Shown one piece after another: positions 17,485 through 30,535 of a DNA stretch of 64,000 nt (its first letter is position 1; every line of letters starts with the position of its first letter). Origin of the DNA: Moraxella macacae 0408225 (GTDB lineage: Bacteria; Pseudomonadota; Gammaproteobacteria; Pseudomonadales; Moraxellaceae); assembly GCF_000320365.1 (NCBI RefSeq), contig NZ_ANIN01000002.1, positions 124,001 to 188,000 on the forward strand, read 5' to 3'. Position numbers and translations under genes: made by a program. Below the pieces are notes generated by a model. It had not been told where the DNA came from and did not search any database. It saw only the letters and a program-made list of their open reading frames with translations.

Positions 17485-17579
17485 TGGAGCAATTCCCTTT
17501 TATATGGTTTTGTTAACAATATGGACTAAATGGGCTAACGATTGTTTAGGTTAATTTAAATTTGTTCAATTCGTTTAAA

Positions 17580-18296
17580 TTAATGTTTAACAAAAACCTT
17601 CCAAAGATCATTATTGGCAATTGGGTTTTGGTAGGCATCGTTGCGTTTTTTTCTCGGCGTTTGTCGACTGTCAACCAATTTAAAACCGGGCAAGGCGTGA
17701 ATGATAAGTCCAGTTCGGTAAAAGCGTAACCGCTGTGGATCAAGCATTTCACCATGTGCATCGCGACAAAACACATAGGCACGTAAGTCAATAAATTCAC
17801 GATGGGCGACCAACCTGGCATTGGGGTTTTGATTAAAAACTTGCTCCATTGCCAAAATTTCAGCATCTTTAAATTCGCCACATTTGTTGAGCAATGCACC
17901 CACCGAACCAAAATTTTTTGACTCTTTGGCATACGTTTTGGCTAAATGTAGTTTTTGCACCCAATATACAAATTGTGGAATTTCAAGACTGGCAGGCAGT
18001 GGCAGATAGTCAGGGGGCAAATAGGCGGACGGATAAAAAGATTTTGCTCGTTCAATAAAATTTTGCCATTCAGCTTGATATTGTTGAACCTCGGCCAAGT
18101 TGCCTGTGTAGATTGGCATGTCTTGCACTTGTTTTAAAATTGGTGGTGGAAAACGGCTGCTTTTAAATTGGGCAATATCCGCTTGCAGTGTAGACAATAG
18201 AACTTTTGTCTGCTTTTTGGCAGATTTTTCGTCCAAAGTTTGTTGATTTTCACCAATAAGTGGCGGAATGGTTAGCGGTGCAGAGCGGTGAGACAT
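17580..18296 (-). CDS. protein of unknown function, 238 aa
   Basis: I do not recognise this protein. It has no signal peptide or membrane helix. The middle is Pro- and Tyr-rich (FYPSAYLPPDYLPLP, about residues 85-100 from the chosen start), and the C-terminal third carries alternating strands and a basic segment with DSRQTPRKKRNDAY. An upstream in-frame ATG at 18338 would add 14 residues, but MSHRS at 18296 has a better purine-rich upstream stretch. It lies between the antiporter and priA, all leftward, with gaps of about 95-115 bp. It has the usual base composition of the region. Confidence 0.65.
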   Translation of the reverse strand: MSHRSAPLTIPPLIGENQQTLDEKSAKKQTKVLLSTLQADIAQFKSSRFPPPILKQVQDMPIYTGNLAEVQQYQAEWQNFIERAKSFYPSAYLPPDYLPLPASLEIPQFVYWVQKLHLAKTYAKESKNFGSVGALLNKCGEFKDAEILAMEQVFNQNPNARLVAHREFIDLRAYVFCRDAHGEMLDPQRLRFYRTGLIIHALPGFKLVDSRQTPRKKRNDAYQNPIANNDLWKVFVKH

Positions 18297-18368
18297 AGTA
18301 TTCTTCTGTATCCTGTCAAGTTTTTGCCAGTTTAACATAAATAGCCTAAGTAATAAAGAGCAAGAATC

Positions 18369-18394
18369 TTATGCACTAATGTTATGCACTAATG
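18369..18394. repeat. 13-bp tandem duplication
   Basis: ttatgcactaatg occurs twice in direct succession, between the unknown gene and the stop of priA. Confidence 0.9.
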
Positions 18395-18409
18395 TTACAA
18401 TTTGTAAAG

Positions 18410-20662
18410 TTAGCCCCACCCACTGGGATCGATGTCTAAGGTGATTTTGATGTATTTTGCTGATGGCAATGTTAATACTTGTTCCCACCATACATTGAGC
18501 AAGTGATGTAAACTTGATCGTTGTGGGCTTAATAGCAACAATTGAGAATGATAACGGCTATTTTTTTTTGTCATCGGTGCATCAATAACGCCCATCACCG
18601 CCAAACCCATTTGGATTAATGTTGGTTGATCGGGTAATAATTGTTTGGCATCATTTAATAATTTATGATTTTTTTCTAAAGAATTGCTTTCTGTTCGCAC
18701 CAAACAGGCAAACCTTATCGGTGGCAAACCAAGCAGTCTACGCGTGCTTAACAGTTGCCTGGCCAATGCCTCGTAGCCATCGCGCACAAGCAACAACAAA
18801 TCAGGATTATCAGGCTGTAATGTTTGGATTAACACACGTCCTTGCTTATCTGCCCGCCCTGCCCGCCCTGCCACTTGGGTGATAAGTTGGGCGGTGTGTT
18901 CAGGCGAACGAAAATCCGCGGACAAAAATCCCCTATCAGCATTTGGCATTGCCACCAAAGTTACATTGGGAAAATGATGTCCTTTGGCTATCATCTGTGT
19001 GCCAACCAAAATTGCTTTTGGGTTGTCTGCGATTTGTTGGTAAATTTTTTGCCAACTGTCCTTGCGTCTTGTGGTATCGCGGTCAATTTGAATGATCGGT
19101 ATGTCGGTAAAAATCTTACCAAGCCCTTCTGTAAGCCGTGCCGTTCCCATACCAACAGGGTCAATATTGCCACTACCACAGTCAGGGCAAGTTTTTGGTA
19201 TGGGGTTTTGCCAATCACAATGATGACATTTTAACAAGGCAATGGGTGATAAATGTACGGTCAAATGGGCATCGCACCGCGGACAATCCGCTTGCCAACC
19301 GCACGCATCGCACAATAAAATCGGAGCATAGCCGCGACGATTAAGAAAAACCAACACTTGTTCGTTTTTATCCAAGGTTTTTTGCATAGCGTTAATCAGA
19401 TTTTTTGCCAAACCGTGAGTGCGTTTTTGTTGCCGAGCATCAATGAGTTGAATGGGAGCGGATTTGGCATTGCCCGCTCGTTTGGTTAAACGCAGTTCGG
19501 TTAATTTACCCAAATTCACCAGTTGCAAACTTTCAAGCGACGGCGTTGCTGTACCAAGTATGACAGGAATTTTTGTCATTGCCCCACGGTATAACGCCAC
19601 ATTGCCTGCATGATAACGCAAGGTGTCTTGTTGTTTGTAGGATTGGTCATGACTTTCATCAACGATAATCAAACCTAAGTTGACAAATGGATAAAAAATC
19701 GACGAGCGAGTGCCAATGACAATTTGGGCTTGTCCTGTGCGACACGCTTGCCAACCGTGTAGGCGTACTTTATCGGTCAAATCCGAGTGCAACATCAGTA
19801 CATTGGCTTTAAAACGTTCAGAAAACCTGGCCAATGTTTGTGGGGTTAAACCAATTTCAGGGACGAGAATTAGCACCTGTTTGCCTTGTTGCAAAATCGG
19901 TTGCATGACTTGCAAATACACCTCGGTTTTGCCAGAACCTGTAACGCCGTTTAACAAAAACCCTTGATAAATCTGATCGTTAAAGGCTTGTACAACTTTA
20001 TCAAGTGCAAATTTTTGTTCATCATTTAATGTTAAATTGGCTTGTTTTAGTTCAACTGGCGGCGGTGGGGTTAATTTTGGCAAAGCGGTAAAGGATTCAA
20101 TCAATCCTTTTTGGGCGAATTTTTTTAAAAAATGTTTTTTTACCCCTTGCTCCAGCAGCTTGCTTTCTAAAATTTGAGTGGTTTGATTGGCTAAGTCAAA
20201 TTGACAATGCTGTTCAATGAGTGCAAATTGCTCACGCTCTTTGGTTGCTTTGGCGGAAAAATCATGATCATTTTTTTGGCGTAATAGGCGCCAAAAAGTC
20301 TCATCTTGTTCAAGCGGACTGCCTTGTCGCACTAAAGTTGGCAAAATCACTCCAAACACATCACCAATTGGATAATGGTAATACCGCGCGAGCCAATGGG
20401 CAAGTTGTAACAAATTTTCGTCAATAATTGCTTGATTATCAAGCACTTCGATGATAGGTTTGAGTTTGTTTTGTGCAATATTGCTGTGTTTTAGATGGGC
20501 AACAACAATACCAATCAACTTTTGTCGACCAAAAGGCACGCACACGCGACTGCCAATTTTTGGGAAGTTTTTTGTGTTTTGCAAATCATCAGGGATCAGA
20601 TAATCAAACACGCGGTATAGTGGCGTGGGTAGGGCGACTTGAATAAGCATAAGTTCTTGCAT
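18410..20662 (-). CDS. priA: primosomal protein N' (replication restart helicase PriA)
   Basis: PriA is the 3'-5' helicase that recognises stalled forks and starts replisome reloading. The 750-aa protein has the N-terminal DNA-binding part (about 1-200), Walker A GVTGSGKTEVY (about 240-250) and the Walker B box DESHDQSYKQQD. Eight zinc-ligand cysteines form CxxC pairs (CDACGWQADCPRC, CHHC, CPDC), and helicase motifs end in QVAGRAGR. The second Walker B residue pattern DESH instead of the common DEEH is a small variation. The ATG at 20662 sits inside a tandem-repeat array; another in-frame ATG at 20650 is possible, so the exact start is uncertain. Confidence 0.96.
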   Translation of the reverse strand: MQELMLIQVALPTPLYRVFDYLIPDDLQNTKNFPKIGSRVCVPFGRQKLIGIVVAHLKHSNIAQNKLKPIIEVLDNQAIIDENLLQLAHWLARYYHYPIGDVFGVILPTLVRQGSPLEQDETFWRLLRQKNDHDFSAKATKEREQFALIEQHCQFDLANQTTQILESKLLEQGVKKHFLKKFAQKGLIESFTALPKLTPPPPVELKQANLTLNDEQKFALDKVVQAFNDQIYQGFLLNGVTGSGKTEVYLQVMQPILQQGKQVLILVPEIGLTPQTLARFSERFKANVLMLHSDLTDKVRLHGWQACRTGQAQIVIGTRSSIFYPFVNLGLIIVDESHDQSYKQQDTLRYHAGNVALYRGAMTKIPVILGTATPSLESLQLVNLGKLTELRLTKRAGNAKSAPIQLIDARQQKRTHGLAKNLINAMQKTLDKNEQVLVFLNRRGYAPILLCDACGWQADCPRCDAHLTVHLSPIALLKCHHCDWQNPIPKTCPDCGSGNIDPVGMGTARLTEGLGKIFTDIPIIQIDRDTTRRKDSWQKIYQQIADNPKAILVGTQMIAKGHHFPNVTLVAMPNADRGFLSADFRSPEHTAQLITQVAGRAGRADKQGRVLIQTLQPDNPDLLLLVRDGYEALARQLLSTRRLLGLPPIRFACLVRTESNSLEKNHKLLNDAKQLLPDQPTLIQMGLAVMGVIDAPMTKKNSRYHSQLLLLSPQRSSLHHLLNVWWEQVLTLPSAKYIKITLDIDPSGWG

Positions 20663-20743
20663 GATAAATTCTTACATGATAAATTTTTGCGTGATAAGTT
20701 TTGTATGATAAATTTTGTATGATAAATTTTGTATGATAAGTTA
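20658..20743. repeat. 14-16-bp tandem repeat array across the priA start
   Basis: About six units of the type tgtatgataaattt run through the gap between priA and the small upstream gene. The three right-hand units (20702, 20716, 20730) have period exactly 14, the left-hand ones drift to 15-16. The array covers the priA start codon and the stop of the neighbour. Confidence 0.9.
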
Positions 20744-21019
20744 TTGCAACCATTCATGAAGTTGCACGCGTCCATCTAACGCCGTGTTGATATCTCCACT
20801 GTTGATTTTTGTGGCATGATCAAACGCATCATTGTTAAACGGATTAAACAAAGGTTGTATGTCATAAAATACAATATGTGTATCAATAATTGATAATAAT
20901 TTTTCACCAATCAACTTAGAAAAATTTAACAAATCTTGTTCATTGCTAAATCGATACGTCAAAATTTGACCGGTTTCAACCTGCTGACATTTTAAATAAT
21001 ATTGTAAAACAGCACTCAT
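20741..21019 (-). CDS. small protein of unknown function, 92 aa
   Basis: The reading frame stays open for 110 codons, but the first 18 are made of a tandem repeat (acttccaagcaaag-like), so the start MSAVLQ at 21019, with GGAAG upstream, is more likely. The product is small, soluble-looking and mixed alpha/beta, with no motif I recognise. It sits between hisC and priA in the same direction, 65 bp after hisC. It may be a lineage-specific gene; coding status is probable, not certain. Confidence 0.5.
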   Translation of the reverse strand: MSAVLQYYLKCQQVETGQILTYRFSNEQDLLNFSKLIGEKLLSIIDTHIVFYDIQPLFNPFNNDAFDHATKINSGDINTALDGRVQLHEWLQ

Positions 21020-21027
21020 TTTTTGAT

Positions 21028-21075
21028 AACTTCCAAGCAAAGACACTTCCAAGCAAAGGTAACTTCCAAGCAAAT
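21028..21075. repeat. 16/17-bp tandem repeat, three units
   Basis: acttccaagcaaa recurs at about 21029, 21045 and 21062 between hisC and the small gene. Confidence 0.85.
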
Positions 21076-21084
21076 GTTCATGAA

Positions 21085-22212
21085 TTAAGGGTTGTTAAGA
21101 ATTTCTTGTAGTGCATTGATTAAACGTTGATTTTGTGCTTGTGTGCCAACGGTAATGCGCAAATAATCTGTGATTTTTGCTGAATCAAAATGACGCGTAA
21201 TCACGCCTTGGTTGCGTAATCTTTCAAACAATTGTTTGGTTTCACCGCAGTAGCTTGGCGGTTTGGCAAACACAAAATTAGCCTGTGATGGCAATACATG
21301 AAAACCAAGCATCATCAGATTTTTTACCAAGTCTTGACGCAGTGCAATCACCTGCTTGCAACAATCTTGAAAATAAGCATGGTCTTGTAGGCTTGCTGTT
21401 GCGCCGACTTGTGCCAAACGATCAAGCGGATAACTGTTAAAACTATTTTTGTAACGGTTTAACGCTTCAATGAGCGAAGGATTAGCAAACGCCATGCCAA
21501 CTCGAAGCCCCGCCAATGAACGCGATTTTGAAAAAGTTTGGCTAACGATTAAATTGTCAAATTCATGTATTAAACCTATTGCTGAGCTTGGATTTTCGGC
21601 AAAATCAATGTAGGCTTCATCTACAACCACCACGCTATTTTGATTATTTTTTAATAACTGTTTAATTTTTTCTAAACTTAATAAAATTCCCGTTGGGGCA
21701 TTTGGATTGGCAAAAATAATGCCACTGTTTGGTTGATTATAATCGTTGATATCAAGGCTAAAGTCTTGTTTTAACGCAATTTTTTGTAAATTTACCCCAA
21801 ACGTATTGGCGTATACAGGATAAAAACTATAACCGATATCAGGCGTCAAAATAGGCAGATTTTTGACAAAAAAACACGCAAAAATATGTGCCAATACTTC
21901 ATCAGAACCATTGCCAACAAAAATTTGGTTTTTGTCTAACTGGTAAACATCGGCCAAAGTTTCTCGCAATGCGTCAGATTCAGGAGCTGGGTATAAGCGT
22001 AAATCATTGGCTTGGTTGCTAAGAGCTTGGGTAATTGCTTCGACGACTTTTGGTGATGGTGCAAAGGGATTTTCATTGGTGTTGAGTTTGCACAGATCGG
22101 CGTGTTTGGGCTGTTCGCCGGGTGTGTATGGATTTAGGTTTTTTACCACATTGCTCCATAAGCGGCTGTTAATTTGGTGATTGTTAATTTGGTTTTGGTC
22201 AAAATTGGACAT
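21085..22212 (-). CDS. hisC: histidinol-phosphate aminotransferase
   Basis: A fold-type I PLP enzyme for step seven of histidine synthesis, converting imidazole-acetol phosphate and glutamate to histidinol phosphate. The 375-aa protein shows NTNENPFAPSPKV near residue 44, GNGSDEVLAHIF (about 102-113), the FANPNAPTG stretch and the PLP lysine in SQTFSKSRSLAGLRVG (about 226-241). The ATG at 22212 follows AAGGAA. No other his gene is in the window. In several gammaproteobacteria a second hisC paralogue handles aromatic amino acids, so function could be broader. Confidence 0.94.
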   Translation of the reverse strand: MSNFDQNQINNHQINSRLWSNVVKNLNPYTPGEQPKHADLCKLNTNENPFAPSPKVVEAITQALSNQANDLRLYPAPESDALRETLADVYQLDKNQIFVGNGSDEVLAHIFACFFVKNLPILTPDIGYSFYPVYANTFGVNLQKIALKQDFSLDINDYNQPNSGIIFANPNAPTGILLSLEKIKQLLKNNQNSVVVVDEAYIDFAENPSSAIGLIHEFDNLIVSQTFSKSRSLAGLRVGMAFANPSLIEALNRYKNSFNSYPLDRLAQVGATASLQDHAYFQDCCKQVIALRQDLVKNLMMLGFHVLPSQANFVFAKPPSYCGETKQLFERLRNQGVITRHFDSAKITDYLRITVGTQAQNQRLINALQEILNNP

Positions 22213-22236
22213 GGTTATTCCTTTTTTGGTTTTGAT

Positions 22237-22788
22237 TTATGGGTTGTCAAACGATGTCAATGGCTTAAAGTCAATTTTTTTATCAGTTGGCAAAATGTGC
22301 GTGCTGCGCAATCGCCATGAATTTTCAGGGTTATGCACGATAATGTAATATTTTCCTGCATCGGGATCAAAATCCACCATTCCGCTAAACTTGCCATTTG
22401 CTAAGTGTTTTAAAGTAAGATCGCGATCTTTTTGCACTTGGGTTGCGTGAGAAATTTCTATTTTTAACTCATCAGGGATATGAAAGTCTTGTGTTGGTGC
22501 ATGTAGTTGAAAATTAACATGATTTTGTTGAATATCCATCACGCCATTTAAGCCCAAATCATGGGCAAGTTTGTCTTTAGACACGTCGGCGTACAAAGTT
22601 TTTCCGTCCATATACCAGTCATCACGCACCACGCTGTCCTTGATTTGCACCGAATAAATGATAAAAAAGATACAAGCAATCACCACAAACACAGGCAAAC
22701 CAATCACAAAAATCCAAACCATGTAATTTTTATACCAAAGTTTTGAAATGGGCTGTGTGGCATTTTTAGTTGTGGTTTTGTTCATCAT
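22237..22788 (-). CDS. ccoH: FixH/CcoH-family cytochrome oxidase assembly protein
   Basis: A 183-aa protein with one N-terminal membrane helix (about residues 22-48) and a periplasmic Ig-like FixH domain. FixH/CcoH proteins are needed for assembly of cbb3-type cytochrome c oxidase. The recognisable pattern is the motif around VRDDWYMDGKTLYAD just after the helix and the closing strand with YYIIVHNPENSWRLRS. It follows ccoG in the same direction, with 120 bp between. The usual ccoI (copper ATPase), ccoS and the oxidase genes ccoNOP are not here. Confidence 0.85.
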   Translation of the reverse strand: MMNKTTTKNATQPISKLWYKNYMVWIFVIGLPVFVVIACIFFIIYSVQIKDSVVRDDWYMDGKTLYADVSKDKLAHDLGLNGVMDIQQNHVNFQLHAPTQDFHIPDELKIEISHATQVQKDRDLTLKHLANGKFSGMVDFDPDAGKYYIIVHNPENSWRLRSTHILPTDKKIDFKPLTSFDNP

Positions 22789-22908
22789 CGTGGCTCAATC
22801 TTAAAAAACAAAAAGTTAAAAAACAAAAGGTTATTAGTTATTATAGCAAAAAATGTTAAACTGATACCAATAAGTACCAGTTTATTTTTGGTAAGGTTTA
22901 AAAGGCTT

Positions 22909-24288
22909 TTATTTAGCCTTAATAAACACATTTTCTTTTGTGGCTTTATATTGACCATTGTCATCAACGCTAATAACCTGCAACTGAATTGGGGTTTTGT
23001 TTTGTGTGATAACATTTGGATCGCCAATAACACTCACAGGCATGTCGTAACTTTCACCTGCTTCTAGCGGAATGGTTTTAAAACGACTGTCCAGTGTTAA
23101 ACCTTTTTGTGGTATAAGGCTAATTGCATATTCATGCGAATGTTGGGTTTTGTTGGTAATTTTGACAATATAGGTATTTTCCACCATGCCTTGAGCGGTT
23201 ATAGATGACAATTGACCACGATCGCGCCGAATATCCAGCTGTAGTGGCACGCGTCCCCATAAGGTATAAATCGACCCACCAAACAACACAATCAGCACAA
23301 ACATATAAGCAAATAAACGTGGACGCAGTAATTTGCTTGTTTGATTTTCTTCTAATTGTCTTTCGGTAGAATATCGAATCAAACCGCGTGGCAAATTTAC
23401 TTTATCCATAATTTCGTTGCATGCATCAATACACGCTGCACATTGAATGCACTCTACTTGTAAGCCATCGCGAATATCAATCCCAGTTGGACAGACTTGC
23501 ACACACATAAAACAATTGACACAATCCCCTAAATCAGGATTTTCTTTGCCTTTTTTTCTTGCACCGCGTGGTTCACCGCGTTTGTAATCGTATGAGACAA
23601 TCAAGGTATCTTTGTCAAACATAACGCTTTGGAAGCGGCCATATGGACAAATATGAGTACACATATGTTCACGCATATACCCTGCGTTAATAAAAGTTGA
23701 AACGGCGAAAATAAACAAAGAAACCCAAGTTAACGTTGACCAATTTAAAAAATCGCCATATAAATAATCTGTGCCAACTGCATAACTGGTAAATGTTAAC
23801 GCTGTTATGATTGACATTAATGCCCAAATCACATACACAATACTGCGTTTGATAATTTTTTCAGTATTTAAAGGTGCTTTATCCAGTTTAAATTGTTTGT
23901 TACGATCGCCGATCACAAGTTTTTCGGTATATTGAAACATATGAGTCCAAATTGTTTGTGGGCACGCATAACCACACCACACCCGTCCTGCATACACGGT
24001 TATAAAAAACAATAAAAACGCAGCAATGATAAAGAAAAACGCAAAAAAGAACATATCTTGAGGCAAAAATGTCATTCCAAAAATATAAATGCGTTGCCCT
24101 GTAAAATCAAACCAAATTGCCTGATGCCCATCGTAGCGTAGCCATGGCAATGCCAAAAACAACGCCAATAAAAAATACATACTTACCAAACGAATATTTT
24201 GATAAAATCCAGTTACAAAGCGCGGATGCACACGTTTTTTGGTCGCATCTATCTGATGTACGGGAATTTTATAATCCGAACTTGACAT
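22909..24288 (-). CDS. ccoG: cytochrome c oxidase accessory protein CcoG (FixG)
   Basis: CcoG is an inner-membrane iron-sulfur protein that reduces Cu(II) for cbb3 oxidase assembly. The 459-aa product has five or so membrane helices, an early CGYACPQTIW motif (about 103-112), and a double 4Fe-4S cluster domain (CVNCFMCVQVCPTGIDI and CIQCAACIDACNEIM, about 250-285). A periplasmic Ig-like C-terminal domain completes it. The open frame extends to an ATG at 24300, but the ATG at 24288 has GGGGG 5 bases upstream and gives the family-like start MSSSDYKIPVHQ, so I prefer it. Confidence 0.95.
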   Translation of the reverse strand: MSSSDYKIPVHQIDATKKRVHPRFVTGFYQNIRLVSMYFLLALFLALPWLRYDGHQAIWFDFTGQRIYIFGMTFLPQDMFFFAFFFIIAAFLLFFITVYAGRVWCGYACPQTIWTHMFQYTEKLVIGDRNKQFKLDKAPLNTEKIIKRSIVYVIWALMSIITALTFTSYAVGTDYLYGDFLNWSTLTWVSLFIFAVSTFINAGYMREHMCTHICPYGRFQSVMFDKDTLIVSYDYKRGEPRGARKKGKENPDLGDCVNCFMCVQVCPTGIDIRDGLQVECIQCAACIDACNEIMDKVNLPRGLIRYSTERQLEENQTSKLLRPRLFAYMFVLIVLFGGSIYTLWGRVPLQLDIRRDRGQLSSITAQGMVENTYIVKITNKTQHSHEYAISLIPQKGLTLDSRFKTIPLEAGESYDMPVSVIGDPNVITQNKTPIQLQVISVDDNGQYKATKENVFIKAK

Positions 24289-24497
24289 ATAAGCCCCCAT
24301 GAAAAATAAGCTAACGCATCATTTAGTCAATTTAGTGTAACAAAATGACTTGCTGGCAAAACTACTTTTATTATACGCTTATAAACCATTAAAAGCCAAT
24401 AAAACTCAAAAAAGCAAAAGAAACAAAAAATTTGAAAATAAATCCCCCTAAAAAACAAACACTTACACAAAAAACCCCAAAAACCCCAAAAAACCCC

Positions 24498-24525
24498 TTG
24501 ACCTATCCAAAAACTTCTATATAAT
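24498..24525 (+). promoter_or_regulatory. rRNA promoter P1
   Basis: TTGACC (24498-24503), 16 bp, then perfect TATAAT (24520-24525), followed by a G/C-containing discriminator. It fits a strong sigma-70 rRNA promoter about 510 bp before mature 16S. Confidence 0.82.
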
Positions 24526-24534
24526 ACGCACCCA

Positions 24535-24599
24535 CTTAAGCAACAAAGCTTATCTTATTCTTATTAACTTAAGCAACAAAGTTAAGTTAAGCAACAAAG
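24535..24599. repeat. three copies of a 13-bp element in the rRNA leader
   Basis: ttaagcaacaaag appears three times just after P1 (starting about 24536, 24569 and 24587), two with an adjacent ct. Spacing is unequal (33 and 18 bp). Confidence 0.8.
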
Positions 24600-24660
24600 C
24601 TTAAACAAATAATTTTTTTAAATAAAAACAACTTAATTAAAACAACTTACTTAATCTTAA

Positions 24661-24740
24661 TTAAAAGTTTTTTTAATCAAAAGTTTTTTAATCAAAAGTT
24701 TTTTAATCAAAAGTTTTTTTAATCAAAAGTTTTTAATTAA
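24661..24740. repeat. 15/16-bp AT-rich tandem repeat between P1 and P2
   Basis: atcaaaagtttttta repeats at 24676, 24691, 24706 and 24722 with degenerate flanking copies. Confidence 0.9.
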
Positions 24741-24766
24741 AAAAAGCATAAAAAATAAAAAACAGC

Positions 24767-24794
24767 TTGACAATAAAAATAAAGCTGATAAAAT
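24767..24794 (+). promoter_or_regulatory. rRNA promoter P2
   Basis: Perfect TTGACA (24767-24772), 16 bp, then TAAAAT (24789-24794). It lies downstream of P1 and upstream of the 16S processing stem. Confidence 0.8.
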
Positions 24795-24844
24795 ATGCAA
24801 CTCTTAACAGACGATGTTAAGAACAAAACTAAATAACAAATTAA

Positions 24845-24880
24845 AATAAAAAACAACTTGTGTAGATTTTCTACTGGCAC
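24845..24880 (+). other. 5' arm of the pre-16S processing stem
   Basis: This segment is complementary over about 33 bases, with few mismatches, to 26571-26607 just beyond the 16S 3' end. Such stems enclose 16S in the precursor and are cut by RNase III. Confidence 0.85.
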
Positions 24881-25034
24881 AAATAAATATATAAAACAAA
24901 AAACTTTTTATATTCTTTTGTACAGAAGAAAACTTTCGTAAGTTTATTTGAGCAAACAGTATAAAAAGAGCCTGAGTTTGACTAATAACATAATAATAAA
25001 ATATTATGCAAAAATCAACTCTAAATAAAAGATT

Positions 25035-26564
<1,530 letters not shown>

Positions 26565-26570
26565 AAAACA

Positions 26571-26607
26571 GTGGTAGTAGAGAATCTACAGCAAGTTGTT
26601 TTTTATT
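26571..26607 (+). other. 3' arm of the pre-16S processing stem
   Basis: Pairs with 24845-24880 (see that entry); it begins 6 bases after the 16S 3' end. Confidence 0.85.
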
Positions 26608-26664
26608 GAGTAAGCAGCTAATAAAGTTAAAAAGCCAAAAGCATTGCCTTTTTAACAGCTTTTA

Positions 26665-26741
26665 GGGTCTATAGCTCAGTTGGTTAGAGCACTGCCTTGA
26701 TAAGGCAGGGGTCATAAGTTCAAGTCTTATTAGACCCACCA
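26665..26741 (+). tRNA. tRNA-Ile (GAT)
   Basis: A 77-base cloverleaf with acceptor GGGTCTA/TAGACCC, encoded CCA end, and anticodon GAT at 26699-26701, in the 16S-23S spacer where this tRNA is expected. Confidence 0.97.
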
Positions 26742-26753
26742 GCTTTTAATAGC

Positions 26754-26829
26754 GGGGTTATAGCTCAGTTGGTAGAGCGCCTGCCTTGCACGCAGGAGGT
26801 CAGGAGTTCGACTCTCCTTAACTCCACCA
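26754..26829 (+). tRNA. tRNA-Ala (TGC)
   Basis: A 76-base cloverleaf with acceptor GGGGTTA/TAACTCC, encoded CCA, and anticodon TGC at 26787-26789, 12 bases after tRNA-Ile. Confidence 0.97.
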
Positions 26830-27242
26830 GTTTATTAACTAACAAGTAAACTTATATTAATAGAAAAAGTAATTATAGCAAACAAACAAGTACAACAAAC
26901 AAACGATTGCTGATTTACTGATTGCTTTATTCTATTAAGTATAATAGAACTGTCCCTGATGAAGTGACAGACAATTCAATAACAACATAGAGAAATGAGT
27001 CTGGGTTAATTATTTAATTCCAACAAATAATTAACCTTTACCACCACACAATCTGTTGACAGCACAATCTGTTGACAAAACTGTATGGTGGTATAAAGTA
27101 AAGAGAACTGAAATACCATCACAAAACACCGTGATGGTAAAAATCAAGCGTAAACCAGGTATTAAAATCGTTACAATTACCGATACAGCTCATACATGAA
27201 GTATGTCATTAAATATGACACAAAGCATGCTTAAGGTTGTAT
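26830..27242 (+). other. tRNA-Ala to 23S spacer
   Basis: A 413-bp transcribed spacer without an ORF. It holds a perfect 12-bp inverted repeat (27004-27015 with 27025-27036, GGTTAATTATTT and its complement), a 16-bp tandem duplication (acaatctgttgaca at 27048 and 27064), and near its end the 5' arm of the pre-23S stem (27230-27249). The latter pairs with 30087-30107. Confidence 0.8.

Positions 27243-27249
<7 letters not shown>
27230..27249 (+). other. 5' arm of the pre-23S processing stem
   Basis: cttaaggttgtatggtcaag is complementary to 30087-30107 except for one extra base, placing both 23S ends in one RNase III-type stem. Confidence 0.85.
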
Positions 27250-30086
<2,837 letters not shown>

Positions 30087-30094
<8 letters not shown>

Positions 30095-30107
30095 TACAAC
30101 GCTTAAG
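30087..30107 (+). other. 3' arm of the pre-23S processing stem
   Basis: Pairs with 27230-27249. Confidence 0.85.
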
Positions 30108-30242
30108 TGTGTTTATGGGTTAACGATTAAATACCAAAACCTTGATTGAAAACCTTGATTGGTTGGTTCTTTTTACAAAGATAAAGACAGAACCTAAGTT
30201 AACTAAAAAACTTAACTTAGCTTCATTTCTCTATACCCTTTT

Positions 30243-30357
30243 TGCTGACGATTATAGCTTGTTGGTACCACCTGATCCCTTCTCGAACTCAGAAGTGAAA
30301 CAACAATACGCCGATGGTAGTGTGGTTTTCCCATGTGAGAGTAGGTAATCGTCAGCT
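30243..30357 (+). rRNA. rrf: 5S ribosomal RNA
   Basis: TGCTGACGAT at the start pairs with ATCGTCAGC at the end. The conserved core CGAACTCAGAAGTGAAAC and the GATGGTAGTGTGG stretch are present; about 115 bases long. A 13-bp tandem duplication (aaaccttgattga at about 30137 and 30150) lies in the 23S-5S spacer. Confidence 0.98.
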
Positions 30358-30365
30358 TCCTATTT

Positions 30366-30400
30366 AAACCCCTGTTGCTGTTTGAGTGATGGGGGTTTTG
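30366..30400 (+). terminator. rRNA operon terminator
   Basis: AAACCCC (30366-30372) pairs with GGGGTTT (30392-30398), a 19-base loop, followed by T-rich sequence, 9 bases after 5S. Confidence 0.78.
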
Positions 30401-30535
30401 GTTTTTGGTTTTGGGTATATTCTTAGGGTGAATAAGTATAGGATATAAAACTATTTTTTAGCATATTAAAAAATGGGTTACAATACTGAAAATTTATTTT
30501 TTATTGTAACATTGTTGTATCACAAGGATTATTGC

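Larger units (their letters stand above)
24301..25034. other. rRNA operon upstream and leader region
   Basis: Very AT-rich DNA between ccoG and 16S. It contains promoter P1 (24498-24525), three copies of ttaagcaacaaag, an AT-rich tandem repeat (24661-24740), promoter P2 (24767-24794) and the 5' arm of the 16S processing stem (24845-24880). A leftward open frame at 24804-25094 overlaps 16S and is not a gene. Confidence 0.8.

Noticed and set aside
22785-23033. Leftward 82-codon frame overlapping ccoG
   Set aside because: Shadow of the ccoG C-terminal coding region in another frame.
24661-24740. CRISPR-like repeat array
   Set aside because: Units are tandem with no spacers, and no cas gene is present; the same applies to all other short repeats here.
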